Part shown: one piece after another, positions 54,616-62,697 of the stretch
Layout: every line of letters starts with the position of its first letter
Numbering within the stretch: the first letter of the stretch is position 1
DNA from: Eubacteriales bacterium
GTDB taxonomy: Bacteria; Bacillota; Clostridia; Christensenellales; CAG-138
Reading direction: 5' to 3'
DNA length: 64,000 nt
NCBI GenBank assembly: GCA_021373115.1
Contig: JAJFTI010000036.1
Coordinates: 76,524-140,523 of the forward strand
Made by a program: the position numbers and the translations under genes
Notes under the pieces: generated by a model
The model's input: the letters and a program-made list of their open reading frames with translations, nothing else
Database searches by the model: none
Told to the model about the DNA's origin: nothing

Positions 54616-55197
54616 ATGACCGATAAAAAGCAGCAGATCTACTCACTCGCGAAAGAGATGTTCTGCGAGAAGGGTTTTAAGGATACCAATATCTCCAGCA
54701 TTACGAAGGAAGCGGGCATGGCGGTTGGAACCTTCTATCTTTATTATGTCTCAAAGGAGCAACTGTTCATTGAAATCTATAAAGACGAAAACACGCGTCT
54801 GAAGAAGGAGTTGCTATCCAAACTCGATACGGATCAAAGCCCCAAAACAGCCATCCAGCAAATGCTGAAACTCAATCGGGAAGGAATTCAGTCAAGCCCG
54901 ATCCTCCGCGAATGGTATGCGAGCGAAGAGTTCCGCAAAATCGAACGGGCCTATCGTGAAGAACACGTAATCGATTCTCTCGACTTTCTTTACGACACGT
55001 TTCATGCGCTGGTGCAGCGCTGGCAGGCGGAGGGAAAAATGCGTTCCGATATCGACAGTCAAATGATCATGAAGGTTTTTGAAGCGATTATCAATGTCGA
55101 TACGCATAAAGACGAATTGGGGTTGGAATACTTCCCCGCCTTGCTCGATCTGATGACCGATCTGGTGCTTACAGGTCTTATGGAATGTTCCGCGTAG
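54616..55197 (+). CDS. TetR-family transcription regulator
   Basis: A 193-residue repressor. The helix-turn-helix spans about residues 22-45 (TNISSITKEAGMAVGTFYLYYVSKEQLF), typical of TetR. The ligand domain is helical without a recognisable ligand motif. AAGGTGG lies before the ATG at 54616; an in-frame ATG at 54574 lies within the operator. Identical operator half-sites upstream of this gene and of the next (TGAATGAAC/GTTCATTCA) show that it controls both itself and the flavin operon downstream. Confidence 0.92.
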   Translation: MTDKKQQIYSLAKEMFCEKGFKDTNISSITKEAGMAVGTFYLYYVSKEQLFIEIYKDENTRLKKELLSKLDTDQSPKTAIQQMLKLNREGIQSSPILREWYASEEFRKIERAYREEHVIDSLDFLYDTFHALVQRWQAEGKMRSDIDSQMIMKVFEAIINVDTHKDELGLEYFPALLDLMTDLVLTGLMECSA

Positions 55198-55225
55198 CGA
55201 AGAACGGTTTTTTTATTTATAGTAC

Positions 55226-55251
55226 TGAATGAACTAATATATGTTCATTCA
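55226..55251 (+). promoter_or_regulatory. Second TetR operator, before the flavin operon
   Basis: TGAATGAAC (55226-55234), eight-base spacer, GTTCATTCA (55243-55251): same half-sites and spacing as at 54570-54597. A TATAGT box (55218-55223) just upstream is the likely -10. Confidence 0.85.
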
Positions 55252-55278
55252 TATACGAATCGGAGGAGAGAAACCAAT

Positions 55279-55569
55279 ATGACAAAATCAGCGAAAGTAC
55301 GCAAGGTCCATATCGACGTAACCGAAAGCGGGAAAAAAACCGCGGATCTCCGCATGCCGTTCGGAATGTTCCGGCTGGGAATGAAATATGGTAAAGCAGC
55401 CGCTTCGAAAGAAACGGACGCCTGCGCGCAAGCAATGGCCTGTCTCAAGGACTTCGATTGCGCGGCGTTTGAACGCTCGGTCGCGGACGGTACGATTCTC
55501 CTGCCACACGTCCTGTTTCAAATGGACGACGCGGAGAGCAACACGCAGGTCATTCTGACCGCTGAATGA
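55279..55569 (+). CDS. Small protein of the TetR-controlled operon (SHOCT-like/YvlB-N-like)
   Basis: A 96-residue soluble protein. The N-terminal part VRKVHIDVTESGKKTADLRMPFGMFRLGMKYGKA resembles the beta-strand plus RLPL..vRLGmk.G pattern seen at the start of YvlB-like and SHOCT-like proteins; the C-terminal part has a two-cysteine segment (ACLKDFDCAAFE). The match is from memory and weak. AGGAG precedes the start and it opens the operon behind the second TetR site. It may be a sensor or chaperone for the neighbouring flavoproteins. Confidence 0.65.
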   Translation: MTKSAKVRKVHIDVTESGKKTADLRMPFGMFRLGMKYGKAAASKETDACAQAMACLKDFDCAAFERSVADGTILLPHVLFQMDDAESNTQVILTAE

Positions 55570-55596
55570 TATAACGCATAAAGGAGGAATTCGCAC

Positions 55597-56058
55597 ATGG
55601 ACCCAACTACAAAAACGAAGAAGAAGCGTCGTCTCTGGTTGATTCCGGTCATCCTGCTCCTGTTGATTGTCGTTTTGGCGGTTACGGTATATTTTACCGA
55701 CGCGCCGTCCCGGGCGGAACTGGCATCCCTCTCCTTTCAGGAGATCGATTTCAGCAACCTTCAGGACGGCACCTACCTTGGCTCTTTCACCGGCACCAAA
55801 GGGAGCCTGCGCGACGTAACGGTTGAAGTAACCGTATCCGGCGGGAGCGTATCGAATATCGATATCCTCAAGGGTTCTGTGGACGAATCCGGTAACCCGC
55901 AGGAAATCGGCAAGGGCGAAACCGCATACGACTTGTTCGAATCCGTCCTTGAGAAAAAATCGATGCAGGCGGACGTTGTCAGCGGCGCAACATTAACCTG
56001 CAATGCGCACCTGAAAGCACTCGAAAACGCGCTGTTACAGGCGCAAAACGCGGAATAA
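55597..56058 (+). CDS. Membrane-anchored FMN-binding domain protein
   Basis: A 153-residue protein with one N-terminal membrane anchor (about 12-33) and an outside FMN-binding domain (about 58-150) of the RnfG/NqrC/NosR type. The covalent-flavinylation motif is seen as DVVSGATLTCNAHLKAL (Ser129-Gly-Ala-Thr132), where FMN is attached to the Thr by ApbE in related proteins. Start preceded by AAGGAGG. It lies between a small protein and a flavodoxin-like gene, suggesting electron transfer across the membrane. No apbE gene is in the window. Confidence 0.88.
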   Translation: MDPTTKTKKKRRLWLIPVILLLLIVVLAVTVYFTDAPSRAELASLSFQEIDFSNLQDGTYLGSFTGTKGSLRDVTVEVTVSGGSVSNIDILKGSVDESGNPQEIGKGETAYDLFESVLEKKSMQADVVSGATLTCNAHLKALENALLQAQNAE

Positions 56059-56069
56059 AGGAGTTTTTT

Positions 56070-56603
56070 ATGAACATCGCAATTGTTTCCTATAGCTTCA
56101 CCGGCAAAAACGACCGCTTTGCGGAATGCCTTGCAAAAGAACTTTCCGCGGAGCTGGTTCGGATTCAACCAAAAAAAGCCGTCTCCTATGGTTCCCTCAC
56201 CTGGGATCTGTTGCTTCAGCGAAAACCAGCCGCCGAACCGGAACCGGAATCGCTCCAGCGCTTCGAGCTGCTTTTGTTCGTTGCGCCGGTATGGATGGGT
56301 CAGGTCGCGTTTCCGCTGCGCGCGTATCTTGCTGCGCTCAAGCAACGGCCAAAGGCATATGGTTTTCTATCGATCAGCGGAGGCGCGGACAGCGGTAACC
56401 CGTGGATTGCCGCCGAACTAATGAAACGCACGGGGCGCGAACCTATACTCGTGCTGGATCAGGGCATTCGCGACCTGCTCCAGAAAGAACCAGCTCCAAC
56501 GCGGGACGGCGCCTTGAAATATCAGCTCAATGCTGAAGATTGTGCGCGGATCACCAAGCGCGCACTCGAACAACTCCGGAAAACTGTCCCCGCTGCCTTT
56601 TGA
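56070..56603 (+). CDS. Flavodoxin-fold protein
   Basis: A 177-residue protein with the flavodoxin-like alpha/beta fold: N-terminal strand and phosphate loop NIAIVSYSFTGKNDRFAECLA, second flavin loop VAPVWMGQVAFPLRAYL, third SISGGADSG. It probably binds FMN non-covalently and passes electrons, perhaps to the membrane FMN protein encoded 11 bases upstream. AAAGGAG precedes the ATG. It is the last gene of the TetR-controlled unit, ending at a shared terminator. Confidence 0.85.
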   Translation: MNIAIVSYSFTGKNDRFAECLAKELSAELVRIQPKKAVSYGSLTWDLLLQRKPAAEPEPESLQRFELLLFVAPVWMGQVAFPLRAYLAALKQRPKAYGFLSISGGADSGNPWIAAELMKRTGREPILVLDQGIRDLLQKEPAPTRDGALKYQLNAEDCARITKRALEQLRKTVPAAF

Positions 56604-56624
56604 AATCACAACCACTTTGAAACA

Positions 56625-56658
56625 AAAGAGCGGCAGTCCGTTTGGTCTGCCGCTCTTT
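56625..56658. terminator. Bidirectional terminator between flavin operon and hppA
   Basis: AAAGAGCGGCAG (56625-56636) and CTGCCGCTCTTT (56647-56658), 12 perfect base pairs with A/T ends on both sides. Confidence 0.85.
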
Positions 56659-56678
56659 ACTACTTGTAATAGATTTAA

Positions 56679-58760
56679 TTAGAAGAGGTGGATCGTCAGG
56701 AACAGCGTGCTCATCAGAGAAGCGACGAGCGACACAACCGTAATCTGCGTGTTGATGGACGGGCCTGCCGTATCTTTGAACGGATCGCCAACGGTGTCGC
56801 CAACGACTGCCGCTTTATGCGCGTCGCTGCCCTTGCCGCCTTCGTGGCCGCTCTCAACATACTTCTTGCCGTTGTCCCAGAGGCCGCCGGAGTTGCTCAT
56901 AAAGAGCGCGAACAGCAGACCGCTGATAATGTTGCCGCAGAGGAAGCCGCCAATGGCCTGTACGCCGCCAATAAAGCCAACGACGAAGGTTGCGATAATC
57001 GCCATGAGGCCGGCGGGAATGAGTTCCTTAATCGCGCCGTCGGTGGCAATCTCAATGCACTTGTCGTATTCCGGCTCAACGCCTTCTTTGCCTTCCTTGA
57101 GACCGACAATTTCCTTGAACTGACGGTGAATTTCCGCAACCATGCGCTGTGCGTTACGATCAACGCCGAGCATCAGCATGGCCGAGAACACGGCGGGAAT
57201 CGCCGCACCAACCAGCAGGCCGAAGAAGACCATTGGGTTCATCACGTCGAAGTTCGTAATGCCCGTAACACCGAGTTCGGCGGCGGCCGTGTTGACCTCG
57301 CTCATGAACGCGCCGAGCAGCGCGATAACGGTAAGGCCCGCAGCCGCAATGGCAAAGCCCTTGGTAACGGCTTTCACGGTATTGCCCGCGGAATCGAGTT
57401 CGTCCGTAATGGCAAGCACTTCTTCGCCAAGTTCGCCCATTTCCGCAAGGCCGCGCGCGTTGTCCACGATGGGGCCGTACGCGTCGTTGCTGACGATCAT
57501 GCCGACGATAGAGAGCATGCCGACCGCCGCCATGGAGATACCGAAGAGCGCATACTGCACGGACTGTGCCGGATCGGTGGCCAGCGGCGCGCAGAGTTTA
57601 TACGCAACCAGCGCGGCAACGCCGATGCCGATCATGGCGGGCAGAACACTCAGAAGGCCATAGGAAATACCAGAGAGGATCGTAAACGCCGGACCAGACT
57701 TGCTGGCATGCGCAACGAAGTGCACGGGCTTCTTGGAATCATCCGTGAAGTAGTCCGTAGTGAGGCCGATGATGACGCCAACCGCAAGGCCGACGATACA
57801 GGCGCCCCAGATTCTCCAGGGGAACTGGAGGAAATAGGTCGCAATTGCGGTCAGCACAACATAGACGCCGGTTGTGACGTAGGTGCTGGAGTTCAGCGCC
57901 TTGGTCGGGTTGCCATGCTTGCCGATTCGCGCGGTCATAACGCCAATAATGGAGGCGAGCAGACCCAGCGCAGCAAAGGTGAACACCATGGTGACATTGT
58001 TTCCGCCCAGCGCGCTCGCCATAACGAGAGCGGCGGCCATGGAAGCGACGTTGGAGTCGAAGAGGTCCGCGCCCATGCCGGCCACATCGCCAACGTTGTC
58101 GCCAACGTTATCCGCAATGACGGCGGGGTTACGGGGATCGTCTTCCGGAATGCCCAGCTCAACCTTGCCAACAAGGTCCGCGCTGATGTCGGCGGTCTTC
58201 GTGAAGATACCGCCGCCCGCCTTTGCAAACAGAGCCAGCGAGCTTGCGCCGAAGCTGAAGCCGAGGATCGTGGTCGGGTCGCCGGTGAGCAGGTAAACAA
58301 CCGTTACGCCGAGGAGGCTCGCGCCGACAACCGCCATACCCATGACGGCGCCGCCGCGGAAGCCCGCCATGAAGGAGGGCTTGATGCCCTTCTGCGCGGC
58401 TTCGGCCGAACGGCCGTTCGCGATGGTTGCGACTTCGAGGCCAATCTTACCCGCGATGGCGGAGATCGTTGTACCGAAGAGATACGCGACCACCATCTGG
58501 ATGTTCATCAGGATGTTACCCTTCCAAACGGGCGCCGGCAGGAACACGAAGATCAGCACAGCGGCAACGGCTGCAAACTTCGCAAGCACCGCGTATTCCT
58601 TGCGCAGGAAGGTACGCGCGCCCGCACGAATCAGACCGGTTGCTTTGATAATCTTCTGGTTTTCGCAGGGTTGACGCTTGACCCAGAGGTAGAGCCAAAC
58701 AGCAAACGCAAACGCCAGGAGAGCGACGAGTATGGATCCGAACATGATGATTTTTTCCAT
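56679..58760 (-). CDS. hppA: Membrane-bound proton pyrophosphatase, K+-independent type
   Basis: A 693-residue integral membrane pump (about 16 spans) that couples hydrolysis of pyrophosphate to H+ (or Na+) export. Family motifs: GGGIFTKTADISADLVGKVE, DDPRNPAVIADNVGDNVGD, and late DTVGDPFKDTAGPS. The cation-selectivity segment reads GNTVKAVTKGFAI, with Lys and Thr where K+-dependent enzymes have Ala and Gly/Ala, so it should be of the K+-independent class, mostly H+ pumps. The start follows AAGGGAG. It lies downstream of the Na+-pump decarboxylase subunit genes on the same strand, likely one energy-conservation cluster. Confidence 0.95.
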   Translation of the reverse strand: MEKIIMFGSILVALLAFAFAVWLYLWVKRQPCENQKIIKATGLIRAGARTFLRKEYAVLAKFAAVAAVLIFVFLPAPVWKGNILMNIQMVVAYLFGTTISAIAGKIGLEVATIANGRSAEAAQKGIKPSFMAGFRGGAVMGMAVVGASLLGVTVVYLLTGDPTTILGFSFGASSLALFAKAGGGIFTKTADISADLVGKVELGIPEDDPRNPAVIADNVGDNVGDVAGMGADLFDSNVASMAAALVMASALGGNNVTMVFTFAALGLLASIIGVMTARIGKHGNPTKALNSSTYVTTGVYVVLTAIATYFLQFPWRIWGACIVGLAVGVIIGLTTDYFTDDSKKPVHFVAHASKSGPAFTILSGISYGLLSVLPAMIGIGVAALVAYKLCAPLATDPAQSVQYALFGISMAAVGMLSIVGMIVSNDAYGPIVDNARGLAEMGELGEEVLAITDELDSAGNTVKAVTKGFAIAAAGLTVIALLGAFMSEVNTAAAELGVTGITNFDVMNPMVFFGLLVGAAIPAVFSAMLMLGVDRNAQRMVAEIHRQFKEIVGLKEGKEGVEPEYDKCIEIATDGAIKELIPAGLMAIIATFVVGFIGGVQAIGGFLCGNIISGLLFALFMSNSGGLWDNGKKYVESGHEGGKGSDAHKAAVVGDTVGDPFKDTAGPSINTQITVVSLVASLMSTLFLTIHLF

Positions 58761-58822
58761 ATTACTTTCTCCCTTAAGTGATCCGCATGTGTTGCGGTTT
58801 TATGAGTGTCGACGACACGGGC

Positions 58823-58987
58823 TTACGCCCGGCCGCCGGAACGCTTCCGTTTTTTTACCGGAGCGGTAATCAGGTTCAGCAAGACAATCGTGAGGATAAT
58901 CGCCACCGTGACGATGAAGATACCCAGCATGCCGAGACCAAGAACGCTCAGCGTGTCGGAAAGAGGGGCTACTGCATCGAGATTCAT
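58823..58987 (-). CDS. OadG-type small subunit of Na+-pump decarboxylase
   Basis: A 54-residue protein not long enough for most gene finders. It has one membrane span (about residues 15-40: VLGLGMLGIFIVTVAIILTIVLL) and a basic tail (PVKKRKR), the form of the gamma subunits (OadG/MmdD-like) of sodium-translocating decarboxylases. AGAGGAGAACGAAT precedes the ATG. It sits between the beta subunit gene and hppA, as expected for such operons. Its assignment rests on form and position. Confidence 0.82.
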   Translation of the reverse strand: MNLDAVAPLSDTLSVLGLGMLGIFIVTVAIILTIVLLNLITAPVKKRKRSGGRA

Positions 58988-59025
58988 ATTCGTTCTCCTC
59001 TCTGAAAGTGATTCTTAAATCGTTG

Positions 59026-60150
59026 TTATTTCACAATTAGGTTGAGCAACACGCCACCGGCGATAACGGATGCAATCTGCCCGGCAACGTTCGCGCCGGC
59101 CGCGTGCATCAGCAGATGGTTCTGGCTGTCTTCCGCAAGACCCATTTTATGAACCACGCGGGAGGCCATCGGGAATGCAGAGATGCCCGCCGCGCCAATC
59201 ATCGGGTTGACCTTCTTCTTGACGAAGAGGTTGATCACCTTGCCAAAGACCACGCCGCCCGCCGTATCGAAAATGAACGCGCAAAGGCCGAGCGCAAGGA
59301 TCATAAGCGTGCGAAGCGTCAGGAAGGACGCGGCCTGCATATTCGCCGCAACGGTGAGACCAAGCAGCAGGGTGATGAGATTGGCAAGCACCTTCTGCGC
59401 GGTATCCGAAAGCGAACCGAGCACGCCGCACTCGCGAATCAGGTTGCCAAACATGAGGAAGCCGACAAGAGCGACCGAACGCGGCGCAAAGATGCCCGCA
59501 ATCACGGTAACGATAATCGGAAACAGGATCTTCGTTGCCGGAGAAACGCTGCTGCCGGTATATTCCATACGGATACGGCGCTCTTTTTTCGTGGTCAGCA
59601 GTTTAATGATCGGCGGCTGGACGATAGGCACCAGCGCCATATAGGAGTAGGCCGCAATGATGATCGGCCCGAGATAGTTGGAATGCAGATAGTTTGCTAC
59701 GAAGATGGAGGTCGGGCCGTCGGCCGCGCCAATAATGGCGATGGAGGCCGCGTCCTTGAGCGGGAAACCGAGCAGCGAGCTTGCAACGAGCGTGGCAAAA
59801 ATGCCAAACTGCGCCGCCGCGCCAAAGAGCATCAGTTTCGGGTTGGTCAGCAGCGGCTCAAAGTCGATCATCGCGCCGATGCCGATGAACAGCAGGAGCG
59901 GGAAGAGTTCGTTGGCAATACCGCCGTCGAACAGGACATTCAGAACGCCGATTTCCTTCGCGCCTTCAATAACCTGCGTGATCGCGCCGGACATCGGAAT
60001 GTTGACGAGAATCGCGCCAAATCCCATGGGGAGCAGCAACGAAGGCTCCATGTCCTTCTTAATAGCAAGGTAAATCAGTATTCCGCCAATTGCCCACATG
60101 ACGACCTGCTGCCAAGTCAGGTTGGAAAAGTTCGTAAAAATTGCTTCCAT
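59026..60150 (-). CDS. Na+-translocating decarboxylase, beta subunit
   Basis: A 374-residue membrane subunit (OadB/GcdB/MmdB family) that removes CO2 from carboxybiotin and exports Na+. Seen are the Na+-binding regions with FIGIGAMIDFEPLL, IIGAADGPTSIFVA (with the conserved Asp) and GLTVAANMQAASFL, plus SAFPMASRVVH near the C-terminus. The start follows AAAGGCGG. Which substrate is used (oxaloacetate, methylmalonyl-CoA or glutaconyl-CoA) depends on the alpha subunit, and neither alpha nor the biotin carrier is in the window. Confidence 0.94.
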   Translation of the reverse strand: MEAIFTNFSNLTWQQVVMWAIGGILIYLAIKKDMEPSLLLPMGFGAILVNIPMSGAITQVIEGAKEIGVLNVLFDGGIANELFPLLLFIGIGAMIDFEPLLTNPKLMLFGAAAQFGIFATLVASSLLGFPLKDAASIAIIGAADGPTSIFVANYLHSNYLGPIIIAAYSYMALVPIVQPPIIKLLTTKKERRIRMEYTGSSVSPATKILFPIIVTVIAGIFAPRSVALVGFLMFGNLIRECGVLGSLSDTAQKVLANLITLLLGLTVAANMQAASFLTLRTLMILALGLCAFIFDTAGGVVFGKVINLFVKKKVNPMIGAAGISAFPMASRVVHKMGLAEDSQNHLLMHAAGANVAGQIASVIAGGVLLNLIVK

Positions 60151-60211
60151 AACATCCGCCTTTCGTAGATACCAGATATCAGCCAGATATATACCAAATT
60201 AGGTCTTTTAT

Positions 60212-60240
60212 ATCTTAGCACAGGAATTATGAAGAGTAAA
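60212..60240 (-). promoter_or_regulatory. Promoter of the decarboxylase/hppA cluster
   Basis: Minus strand TTTACT (60235-60240), 17-base spacer, TAAGAT (60212-60217) with an upstream TGTGC. The leader contains ATATCTGG twice. Confidence 0.7.
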
Positions 60241-60677
60241 CTACTATTTTTTCACGAATTTTTTGCATTTTACAGGCCGAAAGCCTTCATGAATACGCGG
60301 AAACTCCGTCTTTTTCCTTTTCGGTCCTGAAATTCACGTGTGAATGAAGTCTGCCGAAGCCGACCCTGCAGGTACGCCTGCAAAAAAAGAGAACCCGCTC
60401 CCGTATGCGATCCGAGAGCAGGTCTCCACAGCCAGGCGCGGCTTACACAAACACGGCAAATCGCGCGCTGGGCGCGACGCCAGCCATATCAAAAACCGGC
60501 TTCGCGATACTGTTACAGTATCAAACGCAAGCGAGTTCGTCAAGGAAAAGCCCGCCGGGAACGAATATCCTTTTCCCCTTCCCTGGCGAAAACAAACATC
60601 GGGTTTTCAGGCGAACTGTTACAATGAACTATGCTATACTGAAATACAGAATGCCGTTATAGAAAGCGGGTTGATTC
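60241..60677. other. Intergenic region, no gene recognised
   Basis: About 435 bases. It contains a small hairpin TGCAGG-TACG-CCTGCA followed by A residues (not a plus-strand terminator) and an extended -10 like TATGCTATACT near 60634-60644, the probable promoter of the gene at 60678. Overlapping frames of 70-120 codons in both directions lack Shine-Dalgarno sites. Confidence 0.55.
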
Positions 60678-61592
60678 ATGGATTCCGTCATTGCATGGCT
60701 CCTTGAAGGCGATGTTTCGATTCAATACATGACGCATCGTTTTCTTTTATGCTCTAACGCGGATTTGCTCATGCGTCTGAAAGAGAGAATCGCGCTGGAG
60801 GGTTTTGGCGCGCGCCTGCTCTCCCGGCAAAGCGAAACCGGGCATTGGGGGCTTTCCTATTATCAACCCAAATGGACGAGCACGCACTACACGCTGCTCG
60901 ATCTAAAAAACCTGTGTGCGCCGGAAACGCTCCGGCCATGCCGGGACATGGCTAAACGAATGTTTCACGACTGCATGCTTGAAAACGGAGGCCTGAACCT
61001 CAGCCGGTATGAACACGCAAGCGACGTATGCGTAGATGGAATGGCGCTCAACTATGCATCGTATTTCTGTTCCGAAGAACCGCGTCTGGATCGGTTAGTG
61101 TCCTTTCTGCTCGCCGAGCAGAAGCCGGACGGCGGTTTTACCTGGGATTTGCAGGCGGATTCCGGCGATCCGCATACGACCATCTGTGTGCTGGAAGGGT
61201 TCGTGCAATACAGTTCTTCCGTCGGTCGCGAAACGGAAACCCTCCGCGCGGCGAGCGGTCGTGCAATCGAGTTCCTGTTGAAAAATGGCCTGTTTATGCA
61301 AAACGCCGATCCGCGGTTCCGAAAGCTCGCCTATCCTTACCGGTACCGTTTCGATCTGCTTCGTATCTTGGAGTTCTTTGCCACGGAACGTACTGCGTAT
61401 GACCCGCGTATGCGCCCTGCCATTGCTTGGCTAATAGATAAGCAAAAATCGGACGGACTCTGGTATTTGGAACATCAGCATAAAGGCAACGTGCATTTTG
61501 TACTGGAAGAAATTGGAAAGCCCAGCCGTTTGATTACACTCAAGGCGCTCTTAATTCTGGAGTATTTCCGGCAATTGAGCGATGAATCATGA
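60678..61592 (+). CDS. Terpenoid-cyclase-like alpha/alpha-toroid protein
   Basis: A 304-residue soluble protein with prenyltransferase/squalene-cyclase type repeats: RQSETGHWGLSYYQPKWTSTHYTLLDL, LAEQKPDGGFTWDLQADSGDPHT, LIDKQKSDGLWYLEHQHKG (QxxDGxW-like motifs). The catalytic Asp-rich motif of true squalene cyclases is not seen, so it is probably a glycan- or protein-binding or unassigned enzyme of this fold; similar single-domain proteins occur across Clostridia. The start is ATG at 60678 with weak Shine-Dalgarno (GAAAGCGG). Single-gene unit, convergent with the DNA glycosylase gene. Confidence 0.75.
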   Translation: MDSVIAWLLEGDVSIQYMTHRFLLCSNADLLMRLKERIALEGFGARLLSRQSETGHWGLSYYQPKWTSTHYTLLDLKNLCAPETLRPCRDMAKRMFHDCMLENGGLNLSRYEHASDVCVDGMALNYASYFCSEEPRLDRLVSFLLAEQKPDGGFTWDLQADSGDPHTTICVLEGFVQYSSSVGRETETLRAASGRAIEFLLKNGLFMQNADPRFRKLAYPYRYRFDLLRILEFFATERTAYDPRMRPAIAWLIDKQKSDGLWYLEHQHKGNVHFVLEEIGKPSRLITLKALLILEYFRQLSDES

Positions 61593-61614
61593 ATCCGCAT
61601 GCCGTCACTCGCGC

Positions 61615-62466
61615 TTATTCTTCCATCGTTTCGGGATCAAATCGTTTCTTTTCCGCCGCATACGCCGCGCTTCTTGCGTAATAGAAAATATACTGCTGCA
61701 GCGCGCCCGCGGTATCGGGGTACCGCTCCGCCGGGAAGGTTCCGCCATATTCCGCGTCGATTACGCGGTTGATCCAGACGTCCTGCGGAAAGCGCCCCAG
61801 CCGATGGTACCCGAAGAGCATCACGCAGTTGGCAACCTTTTCCCCGACCCCCGGAAGGGCGAGCAACGATGAAAGCAGCGCCTCGTCCGGCAAAGCGACT
61901 GCTTTTTGCAAATCAAGCTCGCCGGAAGCGACAAGCCGCGCCGCAGCGGAAACGTATTTTGCGCGGTATCCAAGCGCGCACCCGAGCAGGCACGTTTCGT
62001 CCAGTCCGGAAAGCCGCTTTGCAGACGGGAATGTCAAAAACAGCTCTCCCGCCCGCTCAACCGGTTCTCCGTAGCGTACGCAGAGCGTCTCAACGCAGCG
62101 CTGAATAGCGGGTATATTCTTGCGCTGCGAAATGATAAAGCTGACCAGCATCTCCCATGGATCCTGCCGCAGGATACGGATGCCGCGCCCGTAATCGCAG
62201 GCAAGGTTTAAAAATGCGTCCTCCGGATCGACGCCGGAGCGAATCGCCGCGTAATCTCGGTCAAGATCGAAATAATCCCGCCAGAGCGCCTCAAAGTCCG
62301 CATTTGAGCAGTCCAGCTCGCAGCCCTCCGCCGTATTGCGCAGGTTCAATACGCGGCCGTGCGCAACCAGCGTATAGCCGCCTTTCGCATTGGAACGCAT
62401 GCGGAAACACTGCCCGCTTTCGGCGATCTTGCGCAGATCAAAATCCGAATTGTTGATGTAAATCAT
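61615..62466 (-). CDS. ogg: 8-oxoguanine DNA glycosylase, OGG1/AlkA-like
   Basis: A 283-residue base-excision repair enzyme of the HhH-GPD superfamily. The helix-hairpin-helix LPGVGEKVANCVMLFG carries the catalytic Lys, and PQDVWINRVID the catalytic Asp; SGQCFRM and the OGG N-domain precede. This is the clostridial OGG1 form (bifunctional glycosylase/lyase removing 8-oxo-G). The ATG at 62466 is taken as start; it lies only six bases after a TATAAT box (minus, 62473-62478), so the transcript may begin at the ATG (leaderless) with no Shine-Dalgarno. A TTG start 18 bases upstream would lie within the promoter. Confidence 0.88.
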   Translation of the reverse strand: MIYINNSDFDLRKIAESGQCFRMRSNAKGGYTLVAHGRVLNLRNTAEGCELDCSNADFEALWRDYFDLDRDYAAIRSGVDPEDAFLNLACDYGRGIRILRQDPWEMLVSFIISQRKNIPAIQRCVETLCVRYGEPVERAGELFLTFPSAKRLSGLDETCLLGCALGYRAKYVSAAARLVASGELDLQKAVALPDEALLSSLLALPGVGEKVANCVMLFGYHRLGRFPQDVWINRVIDAEYGGTFPAERYPDTAGALQQYIFYYARSAAYAAEKKRFDPETMEE

Positions 62467-62486
62467 TTCACTATTATAGTCCAATC

Positions 62487-62515
62487 TTGCGAAAAACGAA
62501 GAAAAAATGTAAAAT
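62487..62515 (+). promoter_or_regulatory. Promoter of the structured RNA
   Basis: TTGCGA (62487-62492), 17-base spacer, TAAAAT (62510-62515). It is divergent from the DNA glycosylase promoter. Confidence 0.65.
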
Positions 62516-62520
62516 GTAAG

Positions 62521-62697
62521 CAGTTCGGCAAGGAGAGTACGGTATGCCAGCGCACAACTGATTCCAACAGAATATGCGTGTTACCGCCAGAGCGGATGCT
62601 TTGGTTTTTTGGGTAACCGCGGTTTGGAATCAGGCGGTATCGATACGGCACAGGTTTTTCAGCCTGCGGAAGGATATCTTCCGCGGGCTTTTTTCTT
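62521..62697 (+). ncRNA. Structured RNA of about 175 nt, class not recognised
   Basis: The segment runs from the expected start point to a strong terminator (AGCCTGCGGAAG / CTTCCGCGGGCT, 62661-62689, then a T run). Stems visible by eye: GGCA/TGCC (62528-62531, 62545-62548) inside CAGTT/AACTG; CTGATTCCAA (62559-62568) with TTGGAATCAG (62623-62632); GTTACC/GGTAAC (62580-62585, 62612-62617) or, instead, ACCGCC/GGCGGT (62583-62588, 62633-62638); CCGC-CAGA-GCGG. A five-codon ORF (62544-62561) with AAGGAG lies in the first stem. It could be a free RNA or a leader controlling the DUF1062 gene downstream. Confidence 0.6.
62544..62561 (+). CDS. Possible five-codon leader ORF
   Basis: ATG-CCA-GCG-CAC-AAC-TGA (Met-Pro-Ala-His-Asn) with AAGGAG eight bases upstream, which is ideal spacing. 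The Shine-Dalgarno is in the loop of a small hairpin and the stop codon overlaps the 5' arm of the CTGATTCCAA stem, so translation could change the fold. It may equally be chance within a noncoding RNA. Confidence 0.35.
   Translation: MPAHN

Noticed and set aside
60380..60401. Hairpin TGCAGG-TACG-CCTGCA with adjacent A run
   Set aside because: The A run follows on the plus strand and the T run precedes the hairpin on the minus strand, so it is not a terminator in either direction.
60334..60706. Several frames of 70-120 codons before the toroid-fold gene
   Set aside because: They overlap each other on both strands, lack ribosome-binding sites and run into the promoter of the next gene.
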